Part shown: in pieces, positions 33,599-41,159 of the stretch
Layout of the letters: the number at the start of each line of letters is the position of its first letter
How positions within the stretch are numbered: position 1 is the first letter of the stretch
NCBI GenBank assembly: GCA_045533955.1
Contig: JAZSIU010000065.1
Coordinates: forward strand, 1-44,714
Length of the DNA: 44,714 bases
Source: HGM04593 sp045533955
Lineage (GTDB): Bacteria; Bacteroidota; Bacteroidia; Bacteroidales; Bacteroidaceae
Direction: 5' to 3'
Program-made: the position numbers and the translations under genes
The notes under the pieces: generated by a model
What the model saw: only the letters and a program-made list of their open reading frames with translations
What the model was told of the DNA's origin: nothing
Databases searched by the model: none

Positions 33599-34654
33599 TT
33601 ATTCGTACTTGTTGAAATTCTTTACTCCGATTATGTTCTTCGGTGCGGGCATTTGCTCTTTGCTTACTTGGAACGGGGTGTTGCCGTCGGGCTCGCAAAA
33701 TTCGCCGTTGTATTGTACAAGATGCTCTTTGTAGCTGTTCTTGACCTCTTTTTTGACAATTATTTTGATGTTTTTGTTCTGTACTTGTAGCAGGAACAGA
33801 TTGTCGTTGCCTTTCTTGGCGGTGTGAGGCGGGGTGGCTGAACGTAGTATTATTTGTTCAAGGTTTGGCATTTGACTGAGCTCGCGGAACGAGAAGGTGG
33901 TGAGCTGCTCGGGCAGGTCGATTCCTGTTATTCCTGTGCAGTCGATTAGTGCGCCGGGGGTTATGCGGTTTGTTGTCTGTGCTACTTTCAGCTTGCCTGT
34001 GTAGGCGCGGGGGCAGCTGTATAGTATGTTGCAGTTTTTGTTGTACAGGATGCCGTCGTTGGCATAGAATTTGCTGTTGTTAATGTCGACGTTTATTTTT
34101 TCTAATTTTCTCAGGGATTTTACATTCTGTATTTTCTCAATCTTTGCGGGGATTGTTATTACTGTGAGACTGTCGCTCCATCGGAACATTTTAAGGTCGA
34201 TGTTCTTCCAATCGCTGCCAAGGGAGATGTCTTGAATCTTGTCGCAACGGAAAAATACTCCTTGCCCGAATTTTACATTGTTGCCGGGAAAGATTATCTT
34301 GCTCAGTGCCGTGCAGCCTTCAAATGCAAAGTCGCCGATGCTGGTAAGACCCGAGGGGATGATTATGGCGGTGAGCTTGTCGGCCCCGCTGAATGCTTTG
34401 GCGCTGATGCCCGTTACTGTGTAGATGGTGTTGTTGTGTTTTACTTTGGCGGGGATTGTCAGCTCGCCTTCGTAATATGTGGGCTGTTTGGCGGCTATGC
34501 TGCCGTTGTAGGTTACTTCGACTGTCTTGTTTTTGTTGCTTGTGATGTTGAAATAGACTTTTTGGTTGTCTAATGTTACTACAAAGTCGTGGGCGCGTGT
34601 GTAACCGCAGATGCTCAGGAGTATTCCTAAGGTTATGAATATTCTTGCTTTCAT
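33599..34654 (-). CDS. Exported BspA-type leucine-rich-repeat protein
   Basis: A 351-residue protein with a signal peptide (ending ICGYTRA-HD, near residue 22). Residues 60-270 hold LRR_5 / BspA-like repeats such as ITGISAKAFSGADKLTAII and LTSIGDFAFEGCTALSKIIF. These domains usually bind proteins or host surfaces. No type 9 secretion C-terminal domain or lipobox is visible, so it is probably periplasmic or released. It lies 12 bp after the small acidic EF-hand gene and 18 bp before the coiled-coil gene. In this setting it may be a sensor of envelope or external ligands. Confidence 0.85.
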   Translation of the reverse strand: MKARIFITLGILLSICGYTRAHDFVVTLDNQKVYFNITSNKNKTVEVTYNGSIAAKQPTYYEGELTIPAKVKHNNTIYTVTGISAKAFSGADKLTAIIIPSGLTSIGDFAFEGCTALSKIIFPGNNVKFGQGVFFRCDKIQDISLGSDWKNIDLKMFRWSDSLTVITIPAKIEKIQNVKSLRKLEKINVDINNSKFYANDGILYNKNCNILYSCPRAYTGKLKVAQTTNRITPGALIDCTGITGIDLPEQLTTFSFRELSQMPNLEQIILRSATPPHTAKKGNDNLFLLQVQNKNIKIIVKKEVKNSYKEHLVQYNGEFCEPDGNTPFQVSKEQMPAPKNIIGVKNFNKYE

Positions 34655-34666
34655 AATGGTAAGGTG

Positions 34667-35251
34667 TTAGGCCATATAATCGTCAACGTCGGCGTTGTTT
34701 ATGTAATCTTCTTCGGGATTGACGTTGTTATCGGCTAATAGATTGTGGCTTGTGTAGTCGGGTTCTTTGAATGGTTCCATCATTATTCCTTGTGCGCTAA
34801 CGTCAAGAATTTCGTTGTCGTCTATATAATTGTTGTCGTTCAGGTCGCTTGCAATGGCGTCTGCCACTCCATCCATATTTACGTCGGCAACGAGTGTCTC
34901 TTCTCCAGCTACGCTGACAATGGCAACGTCCATTTGACTGCCGTCGTAGTTGTTGACTGTCTCGTAACTGATTACTTCTATCTCGGCGGGGGTAACGAGC
35001 GTCTCCTCTTCTGTTACCGGTGTTACGGGTACTTCGGGTGTTACGGGTACTTCGGGAGTAACATTCTCGGGCTGTGTGGATACAATCTGTACTTCGGGTC
35101 CTTCGGGTACTTCTATTGGGTCTTGAAGCTCGGCTGCATTTACTTCTGCTGATATTGCACTACCTGCAACCATTCCGATTGTGGCACCTACTGATGAGCT
35201 CATACCTGTTATGACATCTGATTTGATGCTTGATTTTGTCTCTTTTTTCAT
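34667..35251 (-). CDS. Acidic EF-hand-like membrane protein, smaller paralogue
   Basis: A 194-residue acidic protein. A short basic N-terminus is followed by a Gly/Ser/Ala-rich hydrophobic segment (MSSSVGATIGMVAGSAISA, residues 17-35), a Pro/Val/Glu linker with short repeats (VTPEVP), and a C-terminal domain with loops DVNMDGVAD and DLNDNNYIDDNE. These align with the larger paralogue at 32106-33101 (DANGDGEISDNE), and both proteins end in nearly the same acidic tail (VDDYMA). A near-consensus promoter stands just upstream, so this gene starts a transcription unit running to the Sel1 kinase. Function unknown; calcium binding is predicted from the loops. Confidence 0.75.
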   Translation of the reverse strand: MKKETKSSIKSDVITGMSSSVGATIGMVAGSAISAEVNAAELQDPIEVPEGPEVQIVSTQPENVTPEVPVTPEVPVTPVTEEETLVTPAEIEVISYETVNNYDGSQMDVAIVSVAGEETLVADVNMDGVADAIASDLNDNNYIDDNEILDVSAQGIMMEPFKEPDYTSHNLLADNNVNPEEDYINNADVDDYMA

Positions 35252-35283
35252 AATTATTGTCTTTTTAGTGTTTTTGTTTGATG

Positions 35284-35315
35284 CAAATATATTTTTAAAA
35301 CTCTACTTAAACAAA
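35284..35315 (-). promoter_or_regulatory. Promoter of the acidic-protein / caspase / PP2C unit
   Basis: On the minus strand TTTG (35312-35315), 20 bp, TATATTTG (35284-35291), a full match to the Bacteroides -33/-7 consensus, 33 bp before the ATG at 35251. Confidence 0.85.
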
Positions 35316-35487
35316 TGTGTTGAGTTTTTCTGTATGAAATGGTGGGTTTATTTTATGAAATGCAGTTTTTTGTGTGTTTGCCCTTTTTTTGACGGTGGCG
35401 TGTGCGGTGGGGACAGAGTCGCTTCCTACAAATATAGTGTCATTCGATACCGTGGGAAACTTTTGTCTTATGCGGTCTCTGCCGGGG

Positions 35488-36264
35488 CTATTTGTCGCCC
35501 CACGGATTGCCGCAATAGGGACATTTGCTGTTCTGTCTTAGGACTTTATAGGGCTGTTGTCCTAAATAGTGCTTGCATTTTGGGCATACATAGTTGTCAA
35601 TGAGCTTGTTCTGTGCTGCTTTCCGCTCCTCGATGCTGGTGTCTTTTTCGTTGTAAACTTTAAAGTATATTATGAACGATATTATTGATATTGGGGCGGT
35701 TACATACAGGGTGCTTGTTCCTAAAACAGCTGCTAACAGGGGGGCTACCAATCCCGATGCCGAACCAATGACCATTGGCAGCATTCTTCTTTTTCCTTTC
35801 TTTTGTACCTGAATTGCAATTTCTTCGGTTGTTCTCTCGTAGTTGAGCCACACTTTTTCTAAGTGCTTTATTGATAGTGGCTTGGCGGGCTGTGCGGGTT
35901 GTGATATTTCAACAACTTTCTTGGCGCTGTCGAGGATGCGGGTGATGTCGATGGGGTATCTGTCCTTACCCAGCGTTACGTCGGCGCCGGCGCTGATTCT
36001 CTTGGATAGAATCTCGGAGCCGTTGACGTAGGTTGTATTCTGAGGCTTAAGGTTGACGAGTGTCAGGCTACCGTTGCCATCTATTGTTATCTTGCAGTGT
36101 GCTACCCCTTCGGCGGGCTTGCAACGACTGACGCAGTTGGGCACACTGCCGGGCTCGCCCAGAGCGGTGAGTTTGTTCTGTCCGTTGATGTTGATTGATA
36201 GGAGCAGGCGTCCCTGATTGGGCTCCTTGCCAATGAGAATTGTTTTATTTTTTAGTCTGTCCAT
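35488..36264 (-). CDS. FHA-like membrane protein with C-terminal zinc ribbon
   Basis: A 258-residue protein. Residues 1-115 resemble an FHA domain (ILIGKEPNQGR at the start; VAHCKITI and LVNLKPQNTTYVNGSEI later), but the phosphothreonine-binding SRxH motif is not intact, so binding may be altered. Two adjacent membrane segments follow (about residues 160-205), then two cysteine pairs, CPKC and CPYC, forming a C-terminal zinc ribbon. It lies 12 bp after the LytTR gene. Together with the other FHA protein, which has its ribbon at the opposite end, it suggests adaptor proteins reading kinase output at the membrane. Confidence 0.78.
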   Translation of the reverse strand: MDRLKNKTILIGKEPNQGRLLLSININGQNKLTALGEPGSVPNCVSRCKPAEGVAHCKITIDGNGSLTLVNLKPQNTTYVNGSEILSKRISAGADVTLGKDRYPIDITRILDSAKKVVEISQPAQPAKPLSIKHLEKVWLNYERTTEEIAIQVQKKGKRRMLPMVIGSASGLVAPLLAAVLGTSTLYVTAPISIISFIIYFKVYNEKDTSIEERKAAQNKLIDNYVCPKCKHYLGQQPYKVLRQNSKCPYCGNPWGDK

Positions 36265-36276
36265 ATTTTTTAAATA

Positions 36277-36657
36277 CTATTTTGATTCAATATCCTGAAC
36301 TGATGATACGTAAAGCTCTTTTAGGCTTTTGAGTGCCTCTTTCGATACGTCAAGCTGATAGGCAAAGTGCTCGCCGTCGCTCAGTATCAGTTTCTGCCGC
36401 GGTACATTTATTTGATATACGTAGGAGTGGTTGATTATATGTTTTTTACCCACTCTTGCGAATCGTTTTGCTTGTCCCTTTAATTTTTCGCTGAGTATCT
36501 TTTGCATATTGACAAGGTTGATGCATACTACTCCCCTTAGCTTATTGGCAAGGATAATGTTGGTGTAGTTGCCTTCGGCCTCGAAATATACAATTTTACT
36601 TGTATCGATTCTTAAAAATTCGTCGCGCGAATTCAGATGTAAATATAAATTTTTCAT
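36277..36657 (-). CDS. Stand-alone LytTR DNA-binding regulator
   Basis: A 126-residue protein that is almost entirely a LytTR domain: IDTSKIVYFEAEGNYTNIIL near residue 20, then FARVGKKHIINHSYVYQI, the usual core of the family. LytTR proteins bind DNA with a beta-rich fold and normally carry a receiver domain that is phosphorylated by a histidine kinase; none is present here. Its activity may depend on another partner, for example Ser/Thr phosphorylation by the cluster's kinases. It is first in its transcription unit, 12 bp before the membrane FHA gene, which suits a cluster regulator. Confidence 0.9.
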   Translation of the reverse strand: MKNLYLHLNSRDEFLRIDTSKIVYFEAEGNYTNIILANKLRGVVCINLVNMQKILSEKLKGQAKRFARVGKKHIINHSYVYQINVPRQKLILSDGEHFAYQLDVSKEALKSLKELYVSSVQDIESK

Positions 36658-36755
36658 TCGTGTTTGTATTTATATTTATTTGCAGAGTGGGCAATCTGCT
36701 TTTTGATTGGCACTTGGGGGCTTGTTCTTGCCAGAAATGTTTTTCTGCTATTTCG

Positions 36756-36763
36756 CAAATGTA
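36756..36763 (-). promoter_or_regulatory. -7 element of the LytTR unit
   Basis: TACATTTG on the minus strand matches TAnnTTTG, about 100 bp before the LytTR start. No good -33 box lies at the standard distance, as might be the case for an activated promoter. Confidence 0.5.
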
Positions 36764-36956
36764 GTTATTTTTTTTAACTTTTAAGGTTTTTCAATATTTT
36801 TTAATGAGATGATTTTGTGGCTAATCAATAATATAGAAATCCGGGCAAGATGTCAAACATTCAATCCCTTAAATGGCGAATATAATCTGTGTCGGTTAAA
36901 ATGGACTATTTTATGTTGTTTCGTTATTATGTGGTTCTATTGTTATTCTCTTTTAG

Positions 36957-37011
36957 ATATTACAGCTGGGGCTATAAACTGTTTTTTAGTTTATAGCCCC
37001 AGCTGTAATAT
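36957..37011. terminator. Large perfect hairpin after the upstream kinase unit
   Basis: Arms of 24 bp match perfectly (left 36957-36980, core CAGCTGGGGCTATAAACT; right 36988-37011) around a 7-nt T-rich loop. It lies 65 bp after the stop of the gene at 37076-37411 and should end that transcript. Neither strand has a clear T-run after the stem, so it may also protect RNA ends. Confidence 0.75.
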
Positions 37012-37075
37012 TATATTTGAAACAATCTTGCAATACCTTGAGGTTGTTGCTGTGTGGTGCTTTACTGAGAGTGGG

Positions 37076-37411
37076 TTATTTGTTTGTCATTTTCTCAATC
37101 TCTTCGCAGAAGACCTCAAAAACCTCATTGAAGAAGCTACGATATATTATTGCACCCCAAAGCGGTCCTGCGAGAAGTGCTCCTAAAAATGTTATGTGCT
37201 CGTTTACAATAAGTTTACTCTCGTTTCTCTTTTTGTTGTGCTTAATGTAGATGCAGGCTCTGAAAAGAGCGTTCTTGTCAATGCAAACAGCTTTTCCTAT
37301 AATGAATGTTTGTGTGTAGGAGCTGTACTCGGGATAGCGTTTTTTTGCAATCTCCAATAATTTTTCAATTGTTACATCCTCTATTAGAGGGAATTGTTTT
37401 TTTTTGCCCAT
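37076..37411 (-). CDS. Small protein of unknown function in the kinase unit
   Basis: A 111-residue protein I do not recognise. It is basic at the N-terminus (MGKKKQFPLIEDV), has a YPEYSSYTQ segment and one moderately hydrophobic stretch (ITFLGALLAGPLWGAIIY, about residues 73-90) that may cross or associate with the membrane, then an acidic end. Its start is 2 bp after the stop of the kinase gene at 37414-39078, so it is certainly cotranscribed with it. A membrane adaptor or inhibitor of that kinase is possible but unproven. Confidence 0.65.
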   Translation of the reverse strand: MGKKKQFPLIEDVTIEKLLEIAKKRYPEYSSYTQTFIIGKAVCIDKNALFRACIYIKHNKKRNESKLIVNEHITFLGALLAGPLWGAIIYRSFFNEVFEVFCEEIEKMTNK

Positions 37412-37413
37412 AG

Positions 37414-39078
37414 TTAAATGAATTTTTTGATTGATGTGTTATATGTTATTGACACCTTTTTTGACGATGAGGCTTCTTGGTATATGTAACGAATATTGAC
37501 TTTTGATTTGTCGCATATCTCGACGAATGCTTTAAGCATTTCGTTGCTGCTGAATTGTGTCTCTAAACTTGTTTTCCAAGAATCTAAATTATTGTCGATG
37601 TAATTGTAATATTGAGTTGTGCAATTATAGTAATATTCTATCGTTTTGTTCCTAAATTCGCATTTTGTCATTGTCAGGCCGTCATCAATTGCTTGAGGAC
37701 ATCCTTTGGTCGTGTTCTTGGCCATCTCTTCGAATTGCTGAAACTCACTCTTCGGGGTATTTTCTTTGTGGGTCTCAAGTGCTGCTAATTCAGAGGCTTC
37801 TATTTTGATGGTGATTCTGCTGTCGGGATTATTCTCGAGGTTGATGATGAAATGAAAATTCATTCCTGCCTTGTATAGCTTTTGGCATACGTCGGTAAGG
37901 GCTTTATCTTTTTTTATTGAATACATTAAAGCACCTTTTTGCATCTTCTTAAACTCTTCGTATAGGAGCTTGTTGTTTTCTTTTATTGTTGTATTGAGCT
38001 CCAATGCGGTGTCGGTTAAGGAGAAACTGTCAATCTGAATATATGTATTACTCGATTTTGGCTTTCTGTTCTCTTTTGTTACAAATTTTTGTAATTCGGC
38101 TCGTATTTGGTTGGGATTGTCCGATGAGTTTTGATGGCTGTAAAATAGGTAGCCCAATATTGCTGTCAGAAGGGCAATTGCAACTATGATGTAAATTGTT
38201 TTGTGCGATTGTTTTTTTTGGGGGTGCCTGCCTTTGTTGTCGAGAATGGATTTTAATTCTGTGGTTGATTTTATACGTTTTTTTATCCCCGGCTCCATTG
38301 CCATCTGAATGGCTTGTTTGATGTGCAGGGGTATTTCTTTGCTTTCTATGGGGTTGCCCTCGTCCATAATGGCGCTTGCGCTTGGGGGGACTTCGCCTGT
38401 GATTAGGTTGTAGAGGGTTGCTCCAATCTCGTAAATATCGGTCTCGGGGCTGAAATCTTTGAGGCCGCCATCTTCGTAAAGCTCAATGGGGGCATATCCT
38501 TCGCTTGTCGATAAGGGGCTGCTGCTGGTTTCTTCTCCTTGCTCTGTGTATCTTTTGCTGCCTCCAAAATCAATGAGTACAATGTCGCCCGAGTCTCTTA
38601 TTATTATGTTAGATGGTTTTATGTCGAGATGAGTTATTTTGTGCTGATGAATATATGCTACGGCTTCCAGCAGCTGCTCGATTATGCGTAGAGCTGCTTT
38701 TGGTGCAAGGCCGTTAGCGGGAACCATCTCTGATAATGGAGTGCCATTGATAAATTCCATTACATAATAGGCGGTGCCTCTTTCTTCGAAAACATCGGTA
38801 ACTGAGATGATATATTTATTGTTTAATTTTCTCAGCGTCTGTGCCTCTTTTACAAAATTGCTCTTATATTGATTGAATATTGTTGTGCCGGCCTCGGTTA
38901 GCGGAACAATTGAATTTGTTGCAGGCTCTCTTTTACATATTGATTCTATGTAAAATTCTTTTATACAAACAATGTTGTTGTCTGATGCTCTAACGGCTTT
39001 GTATGTTATGCCGAAACCTCCGGAGGAGATTTTTTCGACTATGGTGTATTGGCCGTTTTTTAATCTTGTATTGTTCAT
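37414..39078 (-). CDS. Transmembrane Ser/Thr kinase with extracytoplasmic domain
   Basis: A 554-residue Hanks-type kinase. The catalytic domain spans residues 10-275: SSGGFGITY (19-27), Lys40 in CIKEFY, catalytic loop HLDIKPSN with Asp152 (Leu151 replaces the HRD arginine), DFG 170-172 and EGYAPIELY. A membrane segment (IYIIVAIALLTAILGYLFY, about 293-312) separates it from a C-terminal region of about 240 residues that should be periplasmic and could sense a signal; I recognise no domain there. This one-pass layout is that of receptor kinases such as PknB. It lies 12 bp after another kinase gene and 2 bp before a small unknown gene. Confidence 0.9.
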   Translation of the reverse strand: MNNTRLKNGQYTIVEKISSGGFGITYKAVRASDNNIVCIKEFYIESICKREPATNSIVPLTEAGTTIFNQYKSNFVKEAQTLRKLNNKYIISVTDVFEERGTAYYVMEFINGTPLSEMVPANGLAPKAALRIIEQLLEAVAYIHQHKITHLDIKPSNIIIRDSGDIVLIDFGGSKRYTEQGEETSSSPLSTSEGYAPIELYEDGGLKDFSPETDIYEIGATLYNLITGEVPPSASAIMDEGNPIESKEIPLHIKQAIQMAMEPGIKKRIKSTTELKSILDNKGRHPQKKQSHKTIYIIVAIALLTAILGYLFYSHQNSSDNPNQIRAELQKFVTKENRKPKSSNTYIQIDSFSLTDTALELNTTIKENNKLLYEEFKKMQKGALMYSIKKDKALTDVCQKLYKAGMNFHFIINLENNPDSRITIKIEASELAALETHKENTPKSEFQQFEEMAKNTTKGCPQAIDDGLTMTKCEFRNKTIEYYYNCTTQYYNYIDNNLDSWKTSLETQFSSNEMLKAFVEICDKSKVNIRYIYQEASSSKKVSITYNTSIKKFI

Positions 39079-39090
39079 TCTGTGTTATCT

Positions 39091-40230
39091 TTAGATTTGC
39101 AAAGAGATTACTACTACTAATATTGAAACAATAATGGCTATTATTACTGATATAATGCTGTGTATGTTATTGTTCTTGCGCATCTTAGTAATAAGTTCCG
39201 AGGCTTTTGCCTGTGAAAATTCTACGTCATTCCCATTTTCTATGTTCTTGAGGCAGCGGTTGTATGCTTCTTTGTAGTTGTGGTCGTCTTCCAAGGTTTT
39301 AATTAAACTCCTGATGGTAGAGGCGTCGAAAGCGGAAGCGTTCGAGGATTGTTTTATATGTAAAAGCTCTAAAAATTGTTTAATGCTTTGCGGCCTCTCG
39401 GCTCGTTTAATGGACATTCCTTTAAGAATGGCTTCCATCGTTTGAGCTGAGGCTTTTATGATGATTGGTAATCCGTCGTCGTAAATCTCTTTTGGCTCGG
39501 GTGGGCGTTCGCCTTGTAGTAGAAAGTATAATGTCGCGGCTAAGGAATAGACGTCCGTGGCGGGGGTGAATGATGCCAATCCTCCTTGTTTGTACTGTTC
39601 TATTGGAGCATATCCTTTGCTTCGACCCGTTTGCATCATACTTGTTTGTGTGCCCGAGTCGTTATAATGTTTTGAAATTCCAAAATCTATTATAATTGGG
39701 TTCTTGTCGTCGGACAGCATTATGTTATCGGGCTTTATGTCGAGATGCAGAATGTTTCTTGAATGTATGTATTCTAGTGCGTTGCCAACCTCTTTTATTG
39801 TGTGCAATGTGTCTGCTTCGTCAAATACTCCTTGCTCTTGAACCAACTTTTTGAGGCTGCCATTAGGAATATATTCCATTGCATAGTATGCAGTATTGTT
39901 TTCTTCGAAGACCTCAATGATTTTTACTATATTGGGGTGGGACAATGATGCAATGGTGCGTGCCTCTTTCAGGAATTTTATTTTAAAATTGTTCCATAGG
40001 TCGGAACTTTCGTATGAGGATAGCGATACGTCTTTGCCGTTGCTCTCTCTTGTGCAGATTTTGTTCATATAGAACTCTTTAATCGCTACCTCGCGATTAA
40101 GACCCGATTGACGGGCTTTGTATGTTATGCCGAAGCCGCCTTGCCCTAATATGGTGTCAATGGTGTATTTCCCATTTTGCAAGATTGCTCCTTGTGGTAG
40201 GTTGGGGGTGTAGTCGTCGTATTGTGTCAT
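39091..40230 (-). CDS. Ser/Thr kinase with C-terminal membrane tail
   Basis: 379 residues from MTQYDDYTPN. The frame is open to 40293, but the promoter -7 box overlaps that region, so the ATG at 40230 is preferred. Catalytic domain residues 22-285: GQGGFGITY (29-37), Lys51 in AIKEFYM, catalytic loop HLDIKPDNIM with Asp164 (Leu163 in place of the HRD arginine), DFG 182-184 and KGYAPIEQY. After a helical linker the protein ends in one hydrophobic segment (SVIIAIIVSILVVVISLQI), a tail anchor with no periplasmic domain. It is the first gene of the upstream unit. It shares the KEFY...I..RE insert after the catalytic lysine with the other two kinases, so the three are related. Confidence 0.9.
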   Translation of the reverse strand: MTQYDDYTPNLPQGAILQNGKYTIDTILGQGGFGITYKARQSGLNREVAIKEFYMNKICTRESNGKDVSLSSYESSDLWNNFKIKFLKEARTIASLSHPNIVKIIEVFEENNTAYYAMEYIPNGSLKKLVQEQGVFDEADTLHTIKEVGNALEYIHSRNILHLDIKPDNIMLSDDKNPIIIDFGISKHYNDSGTQTSMMQTGRSKGYAPIEQYKQGGLASFTPATDVYSLAATLYFLLQGERPPEPKEIYDDGLPIIIKASAQTMEAILKGMSIKRAERPQSIKQFLELLHIKQSSNASAFDASTIRSLIKTLEDDHNYKEAYNRCLKNIENGNDVEFSQAKASELITKMRKNNNIHSIISVIIAIIVSILVVVISLQI

Positions 40231-40290
40231 AAAATGGGCTGTGTAGGAAATGTGGGGTGTAGATTTTGTGTTTTTTTTATTGCCTTGGGG

Positions 40291-40319
40291 CAAATATAAT
40301 AATTAAATTTATTTAACAA
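40291..40319 (-). promoter_or_regulatory. Promoter of the kinase-kinase unit
   Basis: On the minus strand TTG (40317-40319), 18 bp, TATATTTG (40291-40298). It places the transcript start about 55 bp before the ATG at 40230 and argues against the upstream start at 40293. Confidence 0.75.
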
Positions 40320-40413
40320 TCTTTCCCGTGTGTAAAATTTATGTTGTATATAAATTTCTTGCTGAAATTTACTGAAGATGTGCGGCTTTTGTATATTTAG
40401 GTAATAAAAATAG

Positions 40414-40484
40414 ACAATTCAACAATCAAGATGTATCCGATTAAGTTTTTTGACTTTTTGGATAAATTAGGACTGTTGAATTGT
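40414..40484 (-). terminator. Possible terminator of the lipoprotein gene
   Basis: Arms ACAATTCAACA (40414-40424) and TGTTGAATTGT (40474-40484) pair perfectly around a 49-nt loop that itself can form a small stem (TATCC with GGATA). It lies 65 bp after the lipoprotein stop. The long loop makes terminator function uncertain. Confidence 0.4.
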
Positions 40485-40548
40485 TTTACTTGTCTGTTTT
40501 CGGGTAGCTTGGTTTGTGTGATTGTGCTTTTTCGATATTGTCAGCCCT

Positions 40549-41052
40549 TTAATTCTGCACGGTGATGAATGTCCCGGCGGTGTGTACGCGGTAACGCCAC
40601 AGTATGCGCGAATTTCCTTCTATGGGTATTCCGCCGCAGTTAAGGTCGTAGATGCTGCCGCAGTTGTTGCACGAGGCGCGTCCAACGTTGTCTGTTTGCA
40701 GGCGGTAGCGGGCCATTTCGCAGTTGGGACAGGCGAGGTCGTAGGCCCATATTCGACCATCTTCCATCGAGGGGGTGCCGATGATTAGTCCTCCGAGGCC
40801 GTAGTAGAATTTCTGTCGTGCTTCGGCCTCGGTAAGGTTGTGTATGTGCTTTGCGCCTTGTGCGTCGGTTATCTCGTAAGATGTTGAGCTTTTGCGTCTT
40901 ATGGTGATAAATTGTCCGTAGCTGCTGGCTTGGTTGAAGGGGTGAAAGGCTGCGTCGCAGGTGAAGAACACTGAGTAGCCCGAGTAGGGCGAGTCTGTCT
41001 CGCACGATAAAGTGGTGAGGGCAACTATCAGCAGTGTAAAAATCTTTTTCAT
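40549..41052 (-). CDS. Lipoprotein with zinc-ribbon-like cysteines
   Basis: A 167-residue protein with a lipoprotein signal: MKKIFTLLIVALTTLSC, Cys17 being the lipidated residue. The mature part contains two cysteine pairs, CPNC and CNNC, 18 residues apart, with a GSIYDLNCGG segment. The spacing recalls a zinc ribbon or a Rieske-type fold, but the histidines of a Rieske cluster are not in place. Four-cysteine metal sites are unusual in exported lipoproteins. It stands alone between the kinase promoter and argH, whose terminator precedes it. Function unknown. Confidence 0.8.
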   Translation of the reverse strand: MKKIFTLLIVALTTLSCETDSPYSGYSVFFTCDAAFHPFNQASSYGQFITIRRKSSTSYEITDAQGAKHIHNLTEAEARQKFYYGLGGLIIGTPSMEDGRIWAYDLACPNCEMARYRLQTDNVGRASCNNCGSIYDLNCGGIPIEGNSRILWRYRVHTAGTFITVQN

Positions 41053-41080
41053 ATTCTCTCTGTTGTTTGTACAATTTAAA

Positions 41081-41133
41081 AACGCAAGGTCGTGGCAATT
41101 ATTGTCTTATATATTGCGTTGCGACCTTGCGTT
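41081..41133 (-). terminator. Terminator of argH
   Basis: Arms AACGCAAGGTCG (41081-41092) and CGACCTTGCGTT (41122-41133) pair perfectly, with an inner GCAAT/ATTGC pairing. It lies about 26 bp after the argH stop and just before the lipoprotein start. Confidence 0.75.
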
Positions 41134-41159
41134 AACTGTTTTTACGTATTCTTCGGTTT

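Larger units (their letters stand above)
36658..37075. other. Intergenic region with promoter and large hairpin
   Basis: About 420 bp without a supported gene. It contains the -7 box of the LytTR unit (36756-36763) and a large perfect hairpin (36957-37011). The rest is AT-rich with nothing recognisable. Confidence 0.7.

Noticed and set aside
36957..37011. Recombination site or invertible-promoter end
   Set aside because: It is a perfect hairpin with no second copy in the window and no invertase gene, so a transcript-end role is simpler.
26399..40230. Type VI secretion regulatory module (kinase, PP2C, FHA)
   Set aside because: Those three families do occur together in type VI clusters, but no structural secretion gene is present, and the caspase, LRR and EF-hand genes do not belong there.
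40231..40293. Longer N-terminus for the first kinase
   Set aside because: The proposed -7 box at 40291-40298 and the transcript start fall at or inside this segment, and the added residues resemble no kinase N-terminus.
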